Positions 20,276 through 21,047 of a stretch of DNA of 21,047 bases are shown here, in pieces. How positions within the stretch are numbered: the stretch's first letter is position 1; every line of letters starts with the position of its first letter. The position numbers and the translations under genes were made by a program. Origin of the DNA: Sulfurimonas sp. UBA6014 (lineage in GTDB: Bacteria > Campylobacterota > Campylobacteria > Campylobacterales > Sulfurimonadaceae); NCBI GenBank assembly GCA_002428085.1, contig DJAA01000023.1, positions 41,586 to 62,632 of the forward strand, given 5' to 3'. The notes under the pieces are model-generated. The model ran no database searches and had not been told where the DNA came from. It saw only the letters and a list, made by a program, of their open reading frames with translations.

Positions 20276-20884
20276 TTAGTTTCCTCTTGAACCAGGTTTA
20301 ATGGCATTACTTCCATTTTTACAAAACGGGCATGCATCAGGTGTGTACATTTCAAATGTAAAATCAGCTAAAGCAAAAAATGGGATATCCTGTGGAAGTT
20401 TACAGTTAGGTTTTGTTACAACATTGCTATGTTCGCGCCTACAAAAACCACGATTTGCCAAAGCAGCAATACCGACGATTTTCCCGCCAAGACTCTCTAC
20501 CACGCTTGCGGCTTCCATGGCAGAACCACCCGTTGTGATTATGTCTTCGCACATAAGTACTTTTTCGCCTTTGCTCACTTCAAAACCACGGCGAATACTC
20601 ATAACACCCTCAACTCTCTCAGCAAAAATGTAACGGCAATCAAGCGCTTGAGCGAGGGCAAAACCGGCTATTAGACCGCCAAGTGCGGGAGCACAAACCG
20701 TATCTATTTCAAGTCCACTCTCTTTAATTTGTTTAGCTAAGGCATCGGCAAGAAGTTTTGCAGTTTTTGGGTTTTCCAATACTTTTGCAGATTGAAGATA
20801 AAACCCAGAGTGATTTCCACTGCTAAGTTTAAAATGCCCTTCTAAAAGAGCATTTGCATCCATATAAATTTGCTTGATGTCCAT
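20276..20884 (-). CDS. pyrE: Orotate phosphoribosyltransferase
   Basis: PyrE joins orotate and PRPP to form orotidine 5'-phosphate in pyrimidine synthesis. I choose the ATG at 20884 (202 residues): AAGG lies seven bases upstream, and MDIKQIYMDANALLEGHF matches the family N-terminus. An ATG at 20908 would add eight residues without a ribosome binding site. The PRPP-binding loop VLMCEDIITTGGS is at 109-121, and HFKLSSGNHSGFYLQ at 17-31 contributes to the active site. The C-terminal CPFC (185-188) with KPGSR is typical of the longer OPRT group. It follows frr by 76 nt. It converges with kefB, and no clear terminator is seen in the 31-nt gap. Confidence 0.95.
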   Translation of the reverse strand: MDIKQIYMDANALLEGHFKLSSGNHSGFYLQSAKVLENPKTAKLLADALAKQIKESGLEIDTVCAPALGGLIAGFALAQALDCRYIFAERVEGVMSIRRGFEVSKGEKVLMCEDIITTGGSAMEAASVVESLGGKIVGIAALANRGFCRREHSNVVTKPNCKLPQDIPFFALADFTFEMYTPDACPFCKNGSNAIKPGSRGN

Positions 20885-20960
20885 GTGTTTACCTTGATAT
20901 TTTGACATGCGAAATTTTTACATGTACAAATCTGATTTTTTAGAGTGTTGAATTTTCATT

Positions 20961-21047
20961 TTAAACTTTAAGGATTTCTGCTTCTTTATCTTTTAAAATT
21001 TGTTCAATTTTTACTGAAAACTTATCGGTAATTTTTTGAATTGCATC
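20961..21047 (-). CDS. frr: Ribosome recycling factor, C-terminal end (cut by window edge)
   Basis: Only the last 28 codons and the TAA stop are in the window. The translated end (DAIQKITDKFSVKIEQILKD, then KEAEILKV) matches the final helix of RRF, which with EF-G splits the post-termination ribosome. The remaining part lies beyond the right edge. frr next to pyrE is an arrangement I recall from Helicobacter, which supports the call. Confidence 0.85.
   Translation of the reverse strand, partial: DAIQKITDKFSVKIEQILKDKEAEILKV

Overview
The window is an AT-rich, densely packed chromosomal segment. Gene content and order point to a free-living, sulfur-metabolising member of the Campylobacterota (Epsilonproteobacteria), most likely Sulfurimonas or a close relative. 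The pointers are the rsmA-rnj pair with an Asn-rich RNase J tail, frr next to pyrE, folE next to a lone fliI, a haem-less cytochrome-c-like secreted protein, and a PsrABC-type molybdoenzyme. This placement is from recognition of the proteins, not from a database search. I see no tRNA, rRNA, CRISPR array, insertion sequence or prophage gene.

Layout. (1) Positions 1-2660, minus strand: a tight cluster hisF, a shortened nucleoside-phosphorylase-like gene, rlmN, and a 31-residue membrane peptide gene that starts inside the end of rlmN. (2) 2661-2821: a divergent intergenic region holding a 20-bp perfect palindrome whose 14-bp centre equals the core of the bacterial parS (ParB-binding) consensus. 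(3) 2822-7612, plus strand: rsmA and rnj, overlapping by 53 nt and closed by a clear terminator, then folE (probably TTG-started) and fliI. (4) 7620-14684, minus strand: a psrABC-type operon for a membrane-bound, periplasm-facing molybdenum oxidoreductase, then a secreted haem-less cytochrome-like protein, a strong hairpin, and a 712-residue protein. That last protein combines a seven-bladed propeller with an alpha-helical domain built of 84-residue repeats, and probably has its own leaderless promoter. (5) 14817-18391, minus strand: recJ overlapping pyrG, and a cold-shock gene with its own promoter and terminator. (6) 18622-20244, plus strand: a KefB/CPA2-type cation/proton antiporter. (7) 20276-21047, minus strand: pyrE and the 3' end of frr.

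Most genes are housekeeping: translation and ribosome quality (rlmN, rsmA, frr), RNA decay (rnj, csp), nucleotide, folate and histidine synthesis (pyrG, pyrE, folE, hisF), recombination repair (recJ), flagellar export (fliI) and ion homeostasis (kefB). The accessory part is the respiratory sulfur module and its two neighbours. The items most worth a second look are the propeller plus 84-residue-repeat protein, the parS-like site, the small membrane peptide nested at the rlmN 3' end, and the cytochrome-like protein without a haem motif.
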